From positions 199,914 through 263,913 of the forward strand of contig NZ_SJZI01000008.1 of the NCBI RefSeq assembly GCF_004337505.1: 64,000 nucleotides of DNA. Direction: 5' to 3'. This DNA comes from Flaviaestuariibacter flavus (lineage in GTDB: Bacteria > Bacteroidota > Bacteroidia > Chitinophagales > Chitinophagaceae). The stretch's first letter is position 1. Every line of letters begins with the position of its first letter. Shown here piece after piece: positions 18,601-29,019 of this stretch. The notes below the pieces were generated by a model, which saw only the letters and a program-made list of their open reading frames with translations, did no database searches and was not told where the DNA came from. A program made the translations under genes and the position numbers.

Positions 18601-19959
18601 CTGGAAGGCCTGGATGGAGAGGCGGTGCAGCGTCGGGGCGCGGTTGAGCATCACCGGGTGACCTTTCAGGATGTTTTCCAGGATATCCCAGATCACGGCT
18701 TCCTTCTTGTCAACGAGCTTGCGGGCGCTCTTTACCGTCTTCACGATACCGCGCTCAATGAGCTTGCGGATGATGAACGGCTTGAACAGCTCGGCGGCCA
18801 TGTCTTTCGGCAGACCGCACTCGTGGATCTTCAGCTCGGGGCCTACTACGATTACCGAACGGCCGGAGTAGTCGACACGCTTACCGAGAAGGTTCTGGCG
18901 GAAGCGGCCCTGCTTGCCTTTCAGCACGTCGGAGAGCGACTTCAGCGCGCGGCCGCCTTCGGCCTTCACCGCATTGCTCTTACGGCTGTTGTCGAACAGG
19001 GAGTCGACGGCTTCCTGCAGCATACGCTTTTCGTTACGCAGGATCACCTCGGGGGCCTTGATCTCCAGCAGGCGCTTGAGACGGTTGTTGCGGATGATCA
19101 CGCGGCGATAGAGGTCGTTCAGGTCGGAAGACGCGAAACGGCCGCCATCCAGGGGAACGAGCGGGCGCAGTTCCGGCGGGATCACGGGAATGTATTGCAT
19201 CACCATCCACTCGGGACGGTTGGAAATGCGGGTTTGTGCATCGCGGAAGCTTTCTACTACCGACAGGCGCTTGAGGGCGTCGGCCTTACGCTGCTGCGAG
19301 GTTTCGGTGGCAGCGGCGTTGCGCAGGTCGAAGGAGAGCTGGTCGAGATCGATGCGGCTGAGCAGGTCGTGCACGGCCTCGGCACCCATCTTGGCGATGA
19401 ACTTGTTGGGGTCCTCGTCGGGGAGGTACTGGTTGTCCTTCGGCAGGGCGTCCAGGATGTCGAGGTACTCCTCTTCCGTGAGCAGGTCGCCGTAGTTCTG
19501 ACCCTTCTCGGCGCGGAGGCCGCTCTGGATCACCACGAAGCGCTCATAGTAGATGATGCTCTCGAGCTTCTTGGAGCTCATACCGAGCAGGTAGCCGATC
19601 TTGTTCGGCAGCGACTTGAAGTACCAGATGTGCACTACGGGCACCACGAGCTTGATGTGGCCCATGCGCTCGCGACGCACCTTCTTCTCGGTTACTTCCA
19701 CACCGCAGCGGTCGCACACGATGCCTTTATAACGGATACGCTTGTACTTGCCGCAGGCGCATTCGTAATCCTTTACGGGGCCGAAGATCCGCTCGCAGAA
19801 CAGGCCGTCGCGCTCGGGCTTGTACGTGCGGTAGTTGATGGTCTCCGGCTTGAGCACCTCACCGAAGCTCTTCTCGAGGATGCTGTCGGGAGAGGCCAGT
19901 CCGATCGTAATCTTGGAGAATTGCGGTCTCGGACGATTGTCTTTTTTATTAAAAGCCAT
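15667..19959 (-). CDS. rpoC: RNA polymerase beta' subunit
   Basis: 1430 residues, the normal size for Bacteroidota. The N-terminal zinc ribbon [20 protein letters not shown], the catalytic magnesium loop [12 protein letters not shown] and the second zinc site ([13 protein letters not shown]) are intact. With beta, alpha and omega it forms the core enzyme. It lies downstream of rpoB with a 206-bp gap, which is long for this pair and is filled with two repeat elements. A hairpin terminator follows at 15600. Confidence 0.98.
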   Translation of the reverse strand: MAFNKKDNRPRPQFSKITIGLASPDSILEKSFGEVLKPETINYRTYKPERDGLFCERIFGPVKDYECACGKYKRIRYKGIVCDRCGVEVTEKKVRRERMGHIKLVVPVVHIWYFKSLPNKIGYLLGMSSKKLESIIYYERFVVIQSGLRAEKGQNYGDLLTEEEYLDILDALPKDNQYLPDEDPNKFIAKMGAEAVHDLLSRIDLDQLSFDLRNAAATETSQQRKADALKRLSVVESFRDAQTRISNRPEWMVMQYIPVIPPELRPLVPLDGGRFASSDLNDLYRRVIIRNNRLKRLLEIKAPEVILRNEKRMLQEAVDSLFDNSRKSNAVKAEGGRALKSLSDVLKGKQGRFRQNLLGKRVDYSGRSVIVVGPELKIHECGLPKDMAAELFKPFIIRKLIERGIVKTVKSARKLVDKKEAVIWDILENILKGHPVMLNRAPTLHRLSIQAFQPKLVEGKAIQLHPLVTTAFNADFDGDQMAVHVPLSNAAVLEAQLLMLAAHNILNPQNGTPITLPSQDMVLGLYYISKGKKSTETEKVRGEGKAFYSAEEVIIAYNEGVVDLHAHIKVRTNVRIDGQLQYKLIETTVGRVIFNQHVPKEVGFVNALLTKKNLREIIGDIIRITNVPKTAKFLDDIKQLGFRTAFQGGLSFSINDLIIPDIKQELVDNAKVEVDEVWENYNMGLITNNERYNQTVDIWSRVDTRITETLIRELAADKQGFNSVFMMLDSGARGSKQQIKQLAGIRGLMAKPRKSGSTGSEIIENPILSNFKGGLNVLDYFISTHGARKGLADTALKTADAGYLTRRLVDVAQDVVVTEEDCGTLRGIATSALKDNEDVIEPLADRIEGRTSLHNVYDPISDELLVEAGSEITADIAEKIEERGIETVEIRSVLTCEAKRGTCVKCYGRNLATGAVAQRGDAVGIIAAQSIGEPGTQLTLRTFHVGGVAGSASVESTLQAKFDGTIQFDGVRSVTTTNNEGEKVQVVIGRTGEVRIVDEKNDRLLITNNVPYGATLNVKDGQKIKKGDVICTWDPFNNVIIAEINGSIKFENIIEGVTYREEADEQTGHREKVVIETRDKTKIPSILVGGKEIKSYNLPTGSHIVVENEEEVKAGQVIVKIPRVLGKLRDITGGLPRVTELFEARNPSNPAIVSEIDGVVTMGAVKRGNREIIIEAKDGVTRKYLVPLTRQILAQDGDFVKAGSAMSDGQIAPQDILNIQGPFAVQQYVVNEIQEVYRLQGVKINDKHIEVIVRQMMRKVSIVDPGDTKFLEEDLVDKFEFLEENDYIFDKKVVTESGASTKMRAGQIVSLRELREENSTLRRNDMQLVEYRDAKPATSAPTLLGITKASLGVTSWISAASFQETTKVLSSAAIQGKTDDMLGLKENVITGHLIPAGTGLRDFENMIVGSKEEYELLQTTREAMSFDEEE

Positions 19960-19971
19960 AAAGAAGATTTC

Positions 19972-20030
19972 TTGATGTTTGATGTCTGATGCCTGATTTA
20001 ATGTCAGATCTCAGATGTCAGATTTCAGAT
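19972..20030. repeat. Heptamer repeat hairpin between rpoB and rpoC
   Basis: The left arm has units TTGATGT, TTGATGT, CTGATGC, CTGATTT (from 19972); the right arm has TCAGATC, TCAGATG, TCAGATT, TCAGAT (from 20004). The arms are degenerate inverted copies of period 7 with a short loop, just upstream of the rpoC start. Confidence 0.75.
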
Positions 20031-20097
20031 TCGCCCACGACGCTTTCACGCCGCGGGCTATCTGACTGTTATTTCAAAAGAACTTTTCTCAAAACGT

Positions 20098-20166
20098 GCG
20101 TCACCCTTCGACTTCGCTACGCTTTGCTCAGGATGACAAGCTTGTCAGGCTGAGCTTGCCGAAGCC
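20098..20166. repeat. Dispersed intergenic repeat at the rpoB stop codon
   Basis: The sequence CACCCTTCG...CGCTACGCTTTGCTCAGGATGACA...TGTCAGGCTGAGC...GCCGAAGCC is closely similar to 26890-26958. It ends at position 20166, the first base of the rpoB stop codon read on the plus strand (stop 20166-20168). It contains the complementary blocks GCTCAGGATGACA and TGTCAGGCTGAGC, so it can fold. Confidence 0.8.
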
Positions 20167-23100
20167 TAGTCGTGGAAGTTCAGGTCCAGACCAAGTCCGC
20201 GCAGTTCGTGCACGAGTACGTTGAACGACTCCGGCAGGCCGGCACGCGGGATGTTCTCGCCCTTCACGATCGCCTCGTAGGTCTTCGCGCGGCCGATGAT
20301 GTCATCCGACTTGATCGTGAGCAGCTCCTGCAGGATGTTGGCAGCACCGTAAGCCTCAAGTGCCCATACCTCCATCTCACCGAAACGCTGGCCACCGAAC
20401 TGGGCTTTACCGCCGAGGGGCTGCTGCGTGATGAGCGAGTAGGGTCCGATCGAACGGGCGTGCATCTTGTCGTCCACCATGTGGTGCAGCTTGATCACGT
20501 AGATGATACCCACGGTAGCCTTCTGGTGGAAGCGCTCGCCGGTTTCACCGTCGTAGAGATGCGTGTGACCGAAGGTCGGGAGGCCCGCCTGCTCGATGTA
20601 TCCGGCGATGTCTTCCGTGCTCGCCCCGTCGAAGATCGGCGTGGCGAAGCGCAGACCCAGCTTCTCCCCTGCCCAGCCGAGAACGGTCTCGTAAATCTGG
20701 CCCAGGTTCATACGCGAGGGTACACCAAGCGGGTTCAGTACGATGTCTACCGGAGTACCATCCTCGAGGAACGGCATGTCTTCGGCACGTACGATCTTGG
20801 CAACGATACCTTTGTTACCGTGGCGACCGGCCATCTTATCACCCACCTTCAGCTTACGCTTCACGGCGATGTAAACCTTGGCCAGCTTCAGAACGCCCGC
20901 GGGCAGTTCGTCACCGATCGAGATATTGAATTTCTCGCGCTTGTAGCGACCGAGCTCTTCGTTGTACTTGATGCTGTAGTTGTGCAGCAGGATGTTGATC
21001 TGCTCGTCAACCTTGGCGTCGCCGGTCCAGCCGAGCGGGTTCACGTTCTGGTAGTCGAGGCCGGAGAGGTTCTTCTGGGTAAAGCGGGCACCCTTGCCGA
21101 TCAGCATTTCGCCGAAGTTGTTGCTCACGCCGGTCGACGGGCGGTCCTTCAGCAGGGTCAGCAGCTTGTCCATCAGCACTTCCTTCAGGTCGCTCTCGTT
21201 CTTCTCGTGAACTTTCTCGAGCTTCTCGAGGGCGGCCTTCTCACGTACCTTGGCATTCTTGTCTTTCTTGGCGCGCTGGAACAGCTTCTTGCCGATCACC
21301 ACACCTTCCACACCGTTGGGTGCTTTCAGCGAGGCGTCTTTCGCATCACCGGCCTTGTCGCCGAAGATGGCGCGGAGCAGCTTCTCTTCCGGCGTCGGGT
21401 CGCTCTCACCTTTGGGGGTGATCTTACCGATCAGGATGTCGCCTTCCTTGATGTGGGCACCGATGCGGATGATACCGTTCTCGTCGAGGTCTTTGGTGGC
21501 CTCTTCCGAAACGTTCGGGATATCCGGCGTCAGTTCTTCTTCACCGAGCTTGGTGTCGCGCACCTCGAGCTCGTATTCGGAGATGTGCACCGAGGTGAAC
21601 ATGTCTTCTTTTACGACGCGCTCGGAGATCACGATGGCATCCTCGAAGTTGTAACCTTTCCAGGGCATGAAGGCCACTTTCAGGTTCTTACCGAGCGCCA
21701 GCTCACCTTGCTTGGTAGCGTAACCTTCCGTGAGGAAGTCGCCTTCCTTCACCTTCTGGCCTTTCTTAACGGCAGGCTTCAGGTTGATGGACGTTTCCTG
21801 GTTGGTCTTGATGAACTTGGTGAGGTTGTATACTTTCAGGTCTTCTTCAAAAGAAACAAGACGCTGGTCTTCGTTGCGGTTGTAGCGCACGTGGATCTCG
21901 TTGGCATCCACGAACTCAACTACGCCCTCGCCTTCGGCGTGGATCTGGATCCGCGCGTCGCGGGCAGCCTTGCCTTCGAGGCCCGTACCTACGGTCGGAA
22001 CATCGGGGCGCAGCAGCGGAACGGCCTGGCGTTGCATGTTCGATCCCATGAGCGCACGGTTGGCGTCATCGTGCTCGAGGAACGGAATGAGCGAAGCCGA
22101 CAGACCTACGATCTGGTTGGGGGCTACGTCCATGTACTGTACCTCGGCGCGGTCGAGGATCGGGAAGTCACCGGTCTCGCGGGAAACGATGCGCTCTTCG
22201 GCGAAGGCGCCGTTCTTGTCGAGCGGCACGTTGGCCTGGGCGATCTTGGCGGTATCTTCTTCTTCGGCGCTCAGGAAGGTCAGTTCCTTCATGTTCACCT
22301 TGCCATTGTCCACCTTGCGGTAGGGCGTCTCGATAAAGCCCATCTCGTTGATCTTGGCGTGAACGCAAAGGGTCGAGATCAGACCAATGTTCGGACCTTC
22401 CGGGGTTTCGATGGTGCAGAGGCGGCCGTAGTGGGAGTAGTGTACGTCACGTACTTCGAAGCCGGCGCGCTCGCGGGAGAGACCGCCCGGTCCGAGTGCC
22501 GAGATACGACGCTTGTGCGTGATCTCCGACAGGGGGTTGGTCTGGTCGAGGAACTGCGACAGCTGCGAGGTGCCGAAGAAGGAGTTGATCACGGAGCTCA
22601 GCGTACGGGCGTTGATGAGGTCCACCGGGGTGAACACTTCATTGTCACGCACGTTCATCCGCTCGCGGATGGTGCGGGCCATACGGGCAAGGCCCACGCC
22701 GAACTGGGCGTAGAGCTGCTCGCCTACCGTACGTACGCGGCGGTTCGACAGGTGATCGATGTCATCGATCTCCGCTTTACCGTTGGTAAGGCGTACGAGG
22801 TACTTGATGATCTCGATGATGTCTTCCTTCGTCAGGGTCTTCTGCTCCATGGCGGAGTTGAGACCGAGCTTGCGGTTGATCTTGTAGCGGCCTACTTCGC
22901 CAAGGTCGTAGCGCTTGTCGGAGAAGAACAGCTTGTCGATGATACCGCGGGCGGTTTCGTTGTCCGGAGCGTCGGCGCCGCGGAGCTGGCGATAGATCAC
23001 CTGCACGGCCTCGAGCTCGGAGTTCGAAGTATCCTTGTTGAGGGTATTATAGATAATAGCGTAATCGCCGCCAACATCCTCTTTCTGAACGAACACCGAT

Positions 23101-23972
23101 TTGATGTCCATTTCAGAGATGGTGTCGATGGCTTCTTCGTCGAGGATCGAGTCGCGCTCGAGGATCACCTCGTTCCGCTCGATCGACACCACTTCACCGG
23201 TGTCCTCATCCACGAAGTCTTCCACCCAGCTGCGCAGCACGCGGGCGGCCAGGCGGCGGCCCAGGAATGCGGAGAGGGCTTTTTTCTCACCCTTTACCTC
23301 GTCGGCCATGCCGAAGAGCTCGAGGATGTCTTTATCGGTTTCAAAGCCGATCGAACGCAGAAGGGTCGTTACGGGGAACTTCTTCTTGCGGTCGATGTAG
23401 GCATACATCACGTTGTTGATGTCGGTGGCGAATTCCATCCAGGCGCCCTTGAAGGGGATCACGCGGGCGGAATAGATCTTCGTGCCGTTGGGGTGCACCG
23501 ACTGACCGAAGAATACACCGGGGGAGCGGTGCAGCTGGGAAACGACAACACGCTCGGCGCCATTGATCACAAAGGTACCGCGCGGGGTCATGTAGGGGAT
23601 GTTGCCCAGGAACACGTCCTGCACGATCGTCTGGAAGTCAATGTGCTCCTCGTCGTTACAGCTCAGGCGGAGTTTCGCCTTCAGCGGAACGGCATAGGTA
23701 AGCCCGCGCTCCATACACTCTTCAATGGTATAGCGCGGCGGGTCGATGAAGTAGTCCAGGAACTCCAGGACGAAGATGTTACGGGTATCGGTAATCGGGA
23801 AATTTTCCTTGAACACGCGGAAGAGGCCTTCTACGTTGCGCTTATCCGGCGTGGTCTCTAACTGGAAGAACTCTTTGAACGACTGAATCTGAACGGCGAG
23901 CAAGTCAGGGGTTTCGGCGATGTTGCCAATCTTCCCGAAATTGATCCGTTCTTTCGTTTGTGCTGCGGGCAT
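20166..23972 (-). CDS. rpoB: RNA polymerase beta subunit
   Basis: 1268 residues. The rifampicin-binding cluster has the sensitive-type residues ([15 protein letters not shown], then [20 protein letters not shown]). The C-terminal region [16 protein letters not shown] is intact. Unlike the usual arrangement, rplL is not directly upstream: about 3 kb with an HhH gene on the opposite strand lies between, and rpoB has its own promoter at 24118-24149 with a leader of about 140 bases. Confidence 0.98.
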   Translation of the reverse strand: MPAAQTKERINFGKIGNIAETPDLLAVQIQSFKEFFQLETTPDKRNVEGLFRVFKENFPITDTRNIFVLEFLDYFIDPPRYTIEECMERGLTYAVPLKAKLRLSCNDEEHIDFQTIVQDVFLGNIPYMTPRGTFVINGAERVVVSQLHRSPGVFFGQSVHPNGTKIYSARVIPFKGAWMEFATDINNVMYAYIDRKKKFPVTTLLRSIGFETDKDILELFGMADEVKGEKKALSAFLGRRLAARVLRSWVEDFVDEDTGEVVSIERNEVILERDSILDEEAIDTISEMDIKSVFVQKEDVGGDYAIIYNTLNKDTSNSELEAVQVIYRQLRGADAPDNETARGIIDKLFFSDKRYDLGEVGRYKINRKLGLNSAMEQKTLTKEDIIEIIKYLVRLTNGKAEIDDIDHLSNRRVRTVGEQLYAQFGVGLARMARTIRERMNVRDNEVFTPVDLINARTLSSVINSFFGTSQLSQFLDQTNPLSEITHKRRISALGPGGLSRERAGFEVRDVHYSHYGRLCTIETPEGPNIGLISTLCVHAKINEMGFIETPYRKVDNGKVNMKELTFLSAEEEDTAKIAQANVPLDKNGAFAEERIVSRETGDFPILDRAEVQYMDVAPNQIVGLSASLIPFLEHDDANRALMGSNMQRQAVPLLRPDVPTVGTGLEGKAARDARIQIHAEGEGVVEFVDANEIHVRYNRNEDQRLVSFEEDLKVYNLTKFIKTNQETSINLKPAVKKGQKVKEGDFLTEGYATKQGELALGKNLKVAFMPWKGYNFEDAIVISERVVKEDMFTSVHISEYELEVRDTKLGEEELTPDIPNVSEEATKDLDENGIIRIGAHIKEGDILIGKITPKGESDPTPEEKLLRAIFGDKAGDAKDASLKAPNGVEGVVIGKKLFQRAKKDKNAKVREKAALEKLEKVHEKNESDLKEVLMDKLLTLLKDRPSTGVSNNFGEMLIGKGARFTQKNLSGLDYQNVNPLGWTGDAKVDEQINILLHNYSIKYNEELGRYKREKFNISIGDELPAGVLKLAKVYIAVKRKLKVGDKMAGRHGNKGIVAKIVRAEDMPFLEDGTPVDIVLNPLGVPSRMNLGQIYETVLGWAGEKLGLRFATPIFDGASTEDIAGYIEQAGLPTFGHTHLYDGETGERFHQKATVGIIYVIKLHHMVDDKMHARSIGPYSLITQQPLGGKAQFGGQRFGEMEVWALEAYGAANILQELLTIKSDDIIGRAKTYEAIVKGENIPRAGLPESFNVLVHELRGLGLDLNFHD

Positions 23973-24117
23973 AAGTAAAAAACCGGTTTAATGAGTTTCA
24001 GACGCGGACAATAAGCTACCAGGCCTCTTTCGTAGAAACGAAAAAAGCGATGATTTTCAATGAATTAAGCTTGAATTACCGACGTCAAAATTGTTTTTGG
24101 CCAAAACTTAAGGAGGG

Positions 24118-24149
24118 CAAAAGTAATGAAAAAGCCGTTACAAACAAGT
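24118..24149 (-). promoter_or_regulatory. Promoter of rpoBC
   Basis: On the minus strand TACTTTTG (24118-24125) matches TAnnTTTG exactly, and CTTG (24146-24149) is 20 bp upstream; an alternative TTTG is at 24142-24145. It makes rpoBC transcription independent of the ribosomal protein genes. The rest of the 459-bp gap 23973-24431 shows no gene. Confidence 0.65.
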
Positions 24150-24431
24150 TTTCGCGCTTCGCAAAGAATGTGCCGATAAATTTTTTGACTTTATTGTGAG
24201 AATGCCCTATCAGGAACGAGACCCGGGAGCCGTAAACCGTGCCCCCTTTCCTGAAGAGCAAACCCTATCGGAATGCATCCGGTCATCGGAGCCGCGGGAA
24301 AAAACCACAAATCGTGTGGTAAAACATCATGGCGGGGTTGACACCAGTTCTGAGCTTTAGTGGTCAGCAACGCCCTGGCCTTGTCTTCAACTATTAGGAT
24401 ATCGGCCTGGTTGCCACTAACGGCTCACAAT

Positions 24432-25355
24432 ATGAAAAAGACCCACCCTGTCAAAGACTATTTCACCTTCAGCCGCAAAGACAGGCTGGCGGCCGGCGCC
24501 CTGCTCCTGGTTTTGGGCGGACTGATCGGACTACCCTATCTGATGCCCGACCGGCCACCGGTGCTGCAGCCCCTCCCCGACTCGCTGGTGTCGGTGCGGG
24601 CGGGCCGCACTCCCGGGGAGGAGCCAGAGGAGCCGGCATGGGCGCCCCGGCAGGTAGGGCATCGGCCCGGGCCGCCGCGGGTGACGGAGCGCTTCCCCTT
24701 CGACCCGAATGAGCTCGACGCTGCCGGCTGGGTTCGGCTGGGTCTTCCCGGGCGGGTGGCCGGCACGATCCTGAAATACCGGGACCGGGGCGGGCGCTTC
24801 CGCCGGCCCGAAGACCTCAGAAAGATCTGGAGCCTGCCGCCGGGCTTCTATGAGGAGGTGGCACCTTATATCCGGATCGCGGGCGCGGAAGCCCCGGGGT
24901 TGCGCACCGCCTTTTCGGAGCACCGTCCGCCCGCCGGGCGGGAGGGACCACGACCGGTGGCACTCAATGAAGCCGACTCGGCAGCTCTCGAACGCCTCCC
25001 GGGCATCGGTGCCAAACTGGCATCCCGTATCATCCGCTTCCGCGATCGGCTCGGCGGCTTCCACCGGGTGGAGCAGGTTGCCGAAACCTGGGGGTTGCCC
25101 GACAGCACCTTCCGGCGGATTCAGCCCTACTTAACTTTAAGTGGAAGTCACCCGGGCGTTCGGAAGTTTAATTTGAATTCTGCAACTAAAGAAGAATTGA
25201 AAGTACACCCTTACCTGCGGTGGAACCTGGTAAATGCCCTCATTGAGTACCGGAACCGGCATGGAAACTTCCAGTCAGTAGCCGATCTCAAAAAGGTCCT
25301 TTTGGTGTCAGATTCCCTTTACGAACGCATAGCTCCCTATTTCACTGTTGAATAA
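24432..25355 (+). CDS. ComEA-like helix-hairpin-helix protein
   Basis: 307 residues. The start at 24432 (MKKTHPVKDYF) is chosen because it places one membrane anchor at about residues 19-37 (RLAAGALLLVLGGLIGLPYL); a start 72 bp upstream is less likely. Three helix-hairpin-helix units follow: FDPNELDAAGWVRLGLPGRV, ALNEADSAALERLPGIGAKL and FNLNSATKEELKVHPYLRWN. Such proteins bind DNA through backbone contacts, as ComEA does in DNA uptake, though the function of the Bacteroidota group is not known. The first two thirds are very GC-rich while the last 220 bp are clearly AT-richer. It sits inside the usual rpoB-rplL junction. Confidence 0.8.
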   Translation: MKKTHPVKDYFTFSRKDRLAAGALLLVLGGLIGLPYLMPDRPPVLQPLPDSLVSVRAGRTPGEEPEEPAWAPRQVGHRPGPPRVTERFPFDPNELDAAGWVRLGLPGRVAGTILKYRDRGGRFRRPEDLRKIWSLPPGFYEEVAPYIRIAGAEAPGLRTAFSEHRPPAGREGPRPVALNEADSAALERLPGIGAKLASRIIRFRDRLGGFHRVEQVAETWGLPDSTFRRIQPYLTLSGSHPGVRKFNLNSATKEELKVHPYLRWNLVNALIEYRNRHGNFQSVADLKKVLLVSDSLYERIAPYFTVE

Positions 25356-26088
25356 CCTAATATCCTGAACATCAGGACAACTATATAGCTTTACTAAATC
25401 CAGTTTGATCAACGAATGTGAAGAGAAATCACCCCGAAAAATGTCGATTTTTTTTAATCCTTTCATAAACACCTCATTTTCATGATATAATAACGGACAC
25501 CTTATTTTCACATCCATCAAAAGCGCAGAAAAATGGACCCGGCTCGTTTTCCAGGCTACTCGATTAAAAGTTGATCAGATAGCAGTGGTAATTGCCGCTT
25601 CATCCTTGCCAGGCCTCGCTTTGATGATGGCTTGCCCGGTTTCCTGTGTCATCCTAACTTTCCTAAGGCTTAAAAATCAACAATTATTTTTATATTGTAC
25701 TGATTAACAGTAGTTCCACACCGGATGTACGTGATTAAATATCATGTTTCACACCTGGCAGTGCCAATTAACGTCATCATCAACTAGATGTTGATTTACA
25801 AACGATTAGGTTAAATTGAGGAAAAGTGCACTTTTGTGCACATTGCCGTTGGCGCGCCAATACAGCGACCAGGATGCGCAACCATAATTCGACGGAAAAT
25901 TGGAAAACACCTCCCTCCTACCTGGTCCAATAAACATCTTCGGATTTCCTCAAACGCCATCCTGATGCACTTAAAGTTGAACAAACTCCTGGCGTGGGAA
26001 AGCTTTTTGAATCTGGATAAACACGACCCCCTGCGCGGAACGGAAGGAAAGATGGGTATATCAGGATGCCCGTACTTATGCCAGGATG
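25356..26088. other. AT-rich gene-free stretch with possible gene remnant
   Basis: This 730-bp stretch is visibly poorer in GC than its surroundings and holds no convincing complete gene. On the minus strand 25358-25520 reads as protein-like sequence (MDVKIRCPLLYHENEVF, then KGLKKIDIFRGDFSSHSLI, then KLDLVKLYSCPDVQDIRLF) with no recognisable start signal or family; it runs into the antisense of the HhH gene. It may be the 3' remnant of a horizontally acquired gene. Confidence 0.4.
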
Positions 26089-26400
26089 TCACGAATGGCG
26101 TAGTTGCCAGAGCATGTTCCAATAGGCGTGGTTCGTCAGTTGCAGCACTGCAATGACCAGGAAGACGGTGGCCAGGTGAGCCATTACGAGGGAGCGGGCT
26201 ACCTGTAGGCGGAAGCAAAGCCAGGGGGTAAGGGCCAGGTGAAGACCGATGCAGGCGCCCTGGATGATGCCGATCAGCACGGGGTTGGGTACCGCCATCA
26301 CCACGAAGGCAAAGCCCGTCAGCACCATATAAGAACCCGCCAGCGGGAGGTGCAGCAACAGGATCGGGACCAGCCGGGAGTTGATCGGGCGTGCTTCCAT
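26089..26400 (-). CDS. Small hypothetical membrane protein
   Basis: 103 residues with about three to four hydrophobic helices (ILLLHLPLAGSYMVLTGFAF, VLIGIIQGACIGLHLALTPW, SLVMAHLATVFLVIAVLQL). No family is recognised. It stands alone between the AT-rich stretch and a gene-free GC-rich stretch in the rpoB-rplL gap. Regular hydrophobic patterning and codon use resembling real genes support coding, but no promoter or ribosome-binding site was identified. Confidence 0.5.
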   Translation of the reverse strand: MEARPINSRLVPILLLHLPLAGSYMVLTGFAFVVMAVPNPVLIGIIQGACIGLHLALTPWLCFRLQVARSLVMAHLATVFLVIAVLQLTNHAYWNMLWQLRHS

Positions 26401-26579
26401 AACCCTATAAAAACAGCAACAATCGGTCCGGCTGCCGGGACGGGCCAGGACCCCGCCGGGGTTTGGGCCGGTGTTTGGAGCGGGCGGACCCTCAGCCCAG
26501 CGGCGCTACGCGTGCAACCTTCGCCCTCGACTGCGGCAAAAGCTTAGGAACACATTGTACAGCAAAGGTGGTTGATAAG

Positions 26580-26596
26580 GCATCCCGGAGGGATGC
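26580..26596. repeat. Palindrome GCATCCCGGAGGGATGC
   Basis: A 17-bp palindrome of a type common in intergenic DNA of Bacteroidota, in the gene-free stretch 26401-27021. Apart from this, two dispersed repeats (26824, 26890) and the rplL terminator, nothing else was recognised in that stretch. Confidence 0.5.
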
Positions 26597-26823
26597 GCCT
26601 TTCATCGTACCCACTGGTAACCTCAGGCTCTTAAACGGCCTTCCAACGGGGCGCGTCGGCATCATCTTTACGATACCTGCGGAGTCCCCAAGACGTTATC
26701 GCTGTGCGGGAGTACAGGTGCGTATTGCGTTAGTTGAGAGACTCTTCTCCCATTTCCTCAGAGATGAGCCTGTGCCACCAGAGGCGGGAGGCCAGGAGAG
26801 GGCCTTCCCCGGGCCAGGGATAC

Positions 26824-26890
26824 CCCGCCGAAGGCGGTTCAGGGTCCCCGACCCGAAAGCTAAGGGCCTGGGGTAATGCCACCCGGGGGC
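26824..26890 (-). repeat. Inverted copy of the element at 29681-29746
   Basis: Read on the minus strand, GCCCCCGGGT (26881-26890) is followed after 28 bases by a 29-bp block, 26824-26852, containing GGGGACCCTGAACCGCC. The copy at 29681-29746 has the same two blocks with 27 bases between and one mismatch in 29. The two copies are inverted and bracket rplL-rplJ-rplA-rplK. Confidence 0.8.
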
Positions 26891-26958
26891 ACCCTTCGGC
26901 TACGCTACGCTTCGCTCAGGATGACAATCCGCTGTCAGGCTGGGCGCAGCCGAAGCCA
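26890..26958. repeat. Dispersed repeat, copy of 20098-20166
   Basis: CACCCTTCGGCTACGCTACG, then CGCTCAGGATGACA, then TGTCAGGCTGGGC and GCCGAAGCC. Same order and nearly the same sequence as the element at the rpoB stop codon. It overlaps the end of the 26824-26890 element and lies next to the rplL terminator. Confidence 0.8.
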
Positions 26959-26967
26959 AGGCGCAAT

Positions 26968-27000
26968 AAAAAACCCCGACGTTTCCGTCGGGGCTCTTTA
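26968..27000 (-). terminator. Terminator of the rplKAJL operon
   Basis: A GC stem (26974-26980 with 26987-26993), flanked by an A-run that becomes the U-run on the minus strand, 22 bp after the rplL stop codon. It indicates that rplKAJL transcription ends here and does not continue into rpoB. Confidence 0.85.
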
Positions 27001-27021
27001 TCGTTTGAACGTGGGATGCAA

Positions 27022-27396
27022 TTAAGCGATCTCTACGTCAGCACCAGCTTCTTTCAGCTTGTTGGCGATGTCTTCGGCAGTAGCCTTGTCAACACCTTCT
27101 TTAACGGGCTTCGGAGCGCCGTCAACGAGGTCTTTGGCTTCTTTCAGACCCAGGCCGGTCAGATCTTTAACGATCTTAACCACGTTGAGCTTGGAAGCAC
27201 CACCGCTCTTCAGGATTACGTTGAAGGAAGTCTTCTCTTCAACAGCAGCAGCACCGCCGCCACCGTCACCCGATACCACTACAGCAGCAGCTGCGGGCTC
27301 GATGCCGTATTCGGATTTCAGGAAATCGGCCAGCTCTTGTACTTCTTTAACGGTGAGGCCTACCAGTTGTTCTGCGAGATTTTTAACGTCTGCCAT
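27022..27396 (-). CDS. rplL: 50S ribosomal protein L7/L12
   Basis: 124 residues. Start at 27396 ([19 protein letters not shown]) rather than 27 bp upstream. The N-terminal dimerisation helices, the Ala/Gly hinge ([20 protein letters not shown]) and the factor-binding domain ([20 protein letters not shown]) are all present. Multiple copies bind L10 to form the stalk that recruits translation GTPases. The 189-bp gap to rplJ is unusually long and carries a repeat-like hairpin and C-rich sequence. Confidence 0.97.
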   Translation of the reverse strand: MADVKNLAEQLVGLTVKEVQELADFLKSEYGIEPAAAAVVVSGDGGGGAAAVEEKTSFNVILKSGGASKLNVVKIVKDLTGLGLKEAKDLVDGAPKPVKEGVDKATAEDIANKLKEAGADVEIA

Positions 27397-27550
27397 TTTG
27401 TTTAAAATTTTTTCCGGCTTCATCTCCCCGGTTTAAGGAGGGGATCCGTCGGAGGGTTTAAAAAAATTCTGCCTTTATTTTCCCTCGGGCCTGGGCCCCC
27501 ACCCTGGCCCTCTCCGGCAGCTGGCGGAAGGGAAAAGGCAGGAGTATCTT

Positions 27551-27588
27551 GCTCCCTTCCCTTTGGGAAGGTTTGGGGATGGGTCTTA
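27551..27588. repeat. CTCCCTTC repeat abutting the rplJ stop codon
   Basis: CTCCCTTCCCTTTGGGAAGG followed by TTTGGGGATGGGTC, ending in the rplJ stop codon (27586-27588). A similar sequence at 51842-51881 ends in the same way at the porU2 stop codon. The central CCTTCCC/GGGAAGG pairs. Confidence 0.6.
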
Positions 27589-28215
27589 TTCAGCTGCGGG
27601 CGTTTCGCCTTCAGCAGCAGGAGCTCCCGCGGAAGCTTCCGGGGCAGCGGGTGCTTCAGCGGCCGGGGCGGCAGCTTCAGCAGCAGGTGCAGCGGCTTCT
27701 TCGCCCGGCTTGCGGATAACGCCGCCGGTCTCATGGAAGTTCTGCAGGGCAGCCAGTACACGCGATGCGGGCGACTGCAGCAGGCCGATAACTTCGCCGA
27801 TAAGCTCGTTCTTGGTCTTGATCTTCGTGAGGGTCTTCAGGTTGTTGTCGCCGGTGTAGATATCACCGTTGATGAAGGCCGCCTTCAGCTCCGGCTTCTC
27901 GCCTTTGGCGGCGTCGCGGAACGAGGAGATGATCAGGGCCGGCTCCTTCGGGTTCTCGGAGAACAGGAGGGCGGTTACGTTGTTGAGGCTCTCGAACATG
28001 CCGCTGTAACGCTGCTCGTCGAGACCTTCGAGGGCCTTGCGGATGAGGGTGTTCTTGGCCACCTTCATTTCCACCTTCTTGTTGAAGCAGGCGCGACGGA
28101 GGCTCGAAACCTGCTCTACGGAGAGGCTCTCGGTATTGGTTACATAGAAGTTGTCGTACTGCGAGAATTTCTCTTTCAGTGCGGCAATGACTTCATTCTT
28201 TTGCTCTTTGGTCAT
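27586..28215 (-). CDS. rplJ: 50S ribosomal protein L10
   Basis: 209 residues, longer than the usual 165-180 because of an Ala/Pro/Glu-rich tail of about 40 residues (repeats of AAAPAAEA). The conserved RNA-binding N-terminal domain is intact (MTKEQKNEVIAALKEKF, then KKVEMKVAKNTLIRKAL). L10 anchors the L7/L12 stalk to 23S rRNA and usually represses its own mRNA. The acidic Ala/Pro tail lies beyond the L12-binding helix and its role is unknown. Confidence 0.97.
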   Translation of the reverse strand: MTKEQKNEVIAALKEKFSQYDNFYVTNTESLSVEQVSSLRRACFNKKVEMKVAKNTLIRKALEGLDEQRYSGMFESLNNVTALLFSENPKEPALIISSFRDAAKGEKPELKAAFINGDIYTGDNNLKTLTKIKTKNELIGEVIGLLQSPASRVLAALQNFHETGGVIRKPGEEAAAPAAEAAAPAAEAPAAPEASAGAPAAEGETPAAE

Positions 28216-28228
28216 TTTAAACGCTTTT

Positions 28229-28291
28229 GAGTGTTATTGTTACACTCCTCAAAGCCCCCACCCTTTCGGCTGAGGCCTGCGGAGGGGCTTT
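28229..28291 (-). promoter_or_regulatory. Putative rplJL leader hairpins
   Basis: Between rplA and rplJ there are two stems: 28251-28258 with 28284-28291 (AAAGCCCC/GGGGCTTT) and 28229-28234 with 28242-28247 (GAGTGT/ACACTC). In many bacteria this leader binds L10-L12 or attenuates transcription. Assignment is by position only. Confidence 0.4.
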
Positions 28292-28292
28292 C

Positions 28293-28988
28293 TTATTGAA
28301 CGAACGATTTGGTGTCGACGCTGATACCGGGGCTCATCGTGGCGGCGATCGTCAGGCCTTTCAGGTAGGTACCCTTGGCGGTAGACGGCTTGGCCTTGAT
28401 GATGGCGTTGATCAGCTCCTGGGCGTTACCGGCGATCTTCTCGGGGGTAAAGCTTACGCGGCCGATAGAGGCGTGGATGATACCAGCCTTGTCCACCTTG
28501 AAGGCGATCTTACCACCTTTAACCTCGTTCACAGCACCGGCTACGTCGTTGGTAACGGTACCGGTCTTGGGGTTCGGCATCAGGTTGCGGGGACCGAGCA
28601 CCTTACCGAGGCGGCCGATCTTCGGCATTACCGCGGGGGTAGCGATGATCACGTCAACGTCGGTCCAGCCGCCGTCGATCTTCTGGATGAATTCGTCGAG
28701 GCCAACATAGTCGGCGCCGGCGCCTTTCGCTGCAGCTTCCTGGTCGGGGCCGCAGAGAACAAGTACCTTCTTGGTCTTACCGGTGCCGTGGGGCAGGGTA
28801 ACGGTACCGCGGATTGCCTGGTCGGCCTTCTTGGGGTCTACACCGAGGCGGATGTGCAGGTCAACGGAAGCGTCGAACTTGCAGGTAACCACTTCCTTCA
28901 CCAGGGTCGAAGCCTCGCGCAGGGAGTAAGCTTTATTGGCGTCAACCTTGCCGTTGACTGCCTTTCTTTTTTTAGGAACGAATGCCAT
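28293..28988 (-). CDS. rplA: 50S ribosomal protein L1
   Basis: 231 residues of typical length. Motifs [24 protein letters not shown] and the segment from [10 protein letters not shown] to [14 protein letters not shown] are diagnostic. L1 forms the mobile stalk near the E site and usually represses the rplK-rplA mRNA. It lies 31 bp after rplK, in one operon. Confidence 0.98.
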   Translation of the reverse strand: MAFVPKKRKAVNGKVDANKAYSLREASTLVKEVVTCKFDASVDLHIRLGVDPKKADQAIRGTVTLPHGTGKTKKVLVLCGPDQEAAAKGAGADYVGLDEFIQKIDGGWTDVDVIIATPAVMPKIGRLGKVLGPRNLMPNPKTGTVTNDVAGAVNEVKGGKIAFKVDKAGIIHASIGRVSFTPEKIAGNAQELINAIIKAKPSTAKGTYLKGLTIAATMSPGISVDTKSFVQ

Positions 28989-29019
28989 TGTAAATTCTTT
29001 TAAGTAGTTCTGACTTCAA

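Noticed and set aside
20172-23861. Open frame of about 1230 codons on the plus strand
   Set aside because: Antisense to rpoB over nearly its whole length, with no recognisable domain.
25836-26156. Plus-strand frame of 106 codons
   Set aside because: No start signal, mixed composition and overlap with the membrane protein gene on the other strand.
26463-27405. Plus-strand frames before and over rplL
   Set aside because: Part of the stretch is dispersed repeat and terminator, the rest is antisense to rplL.
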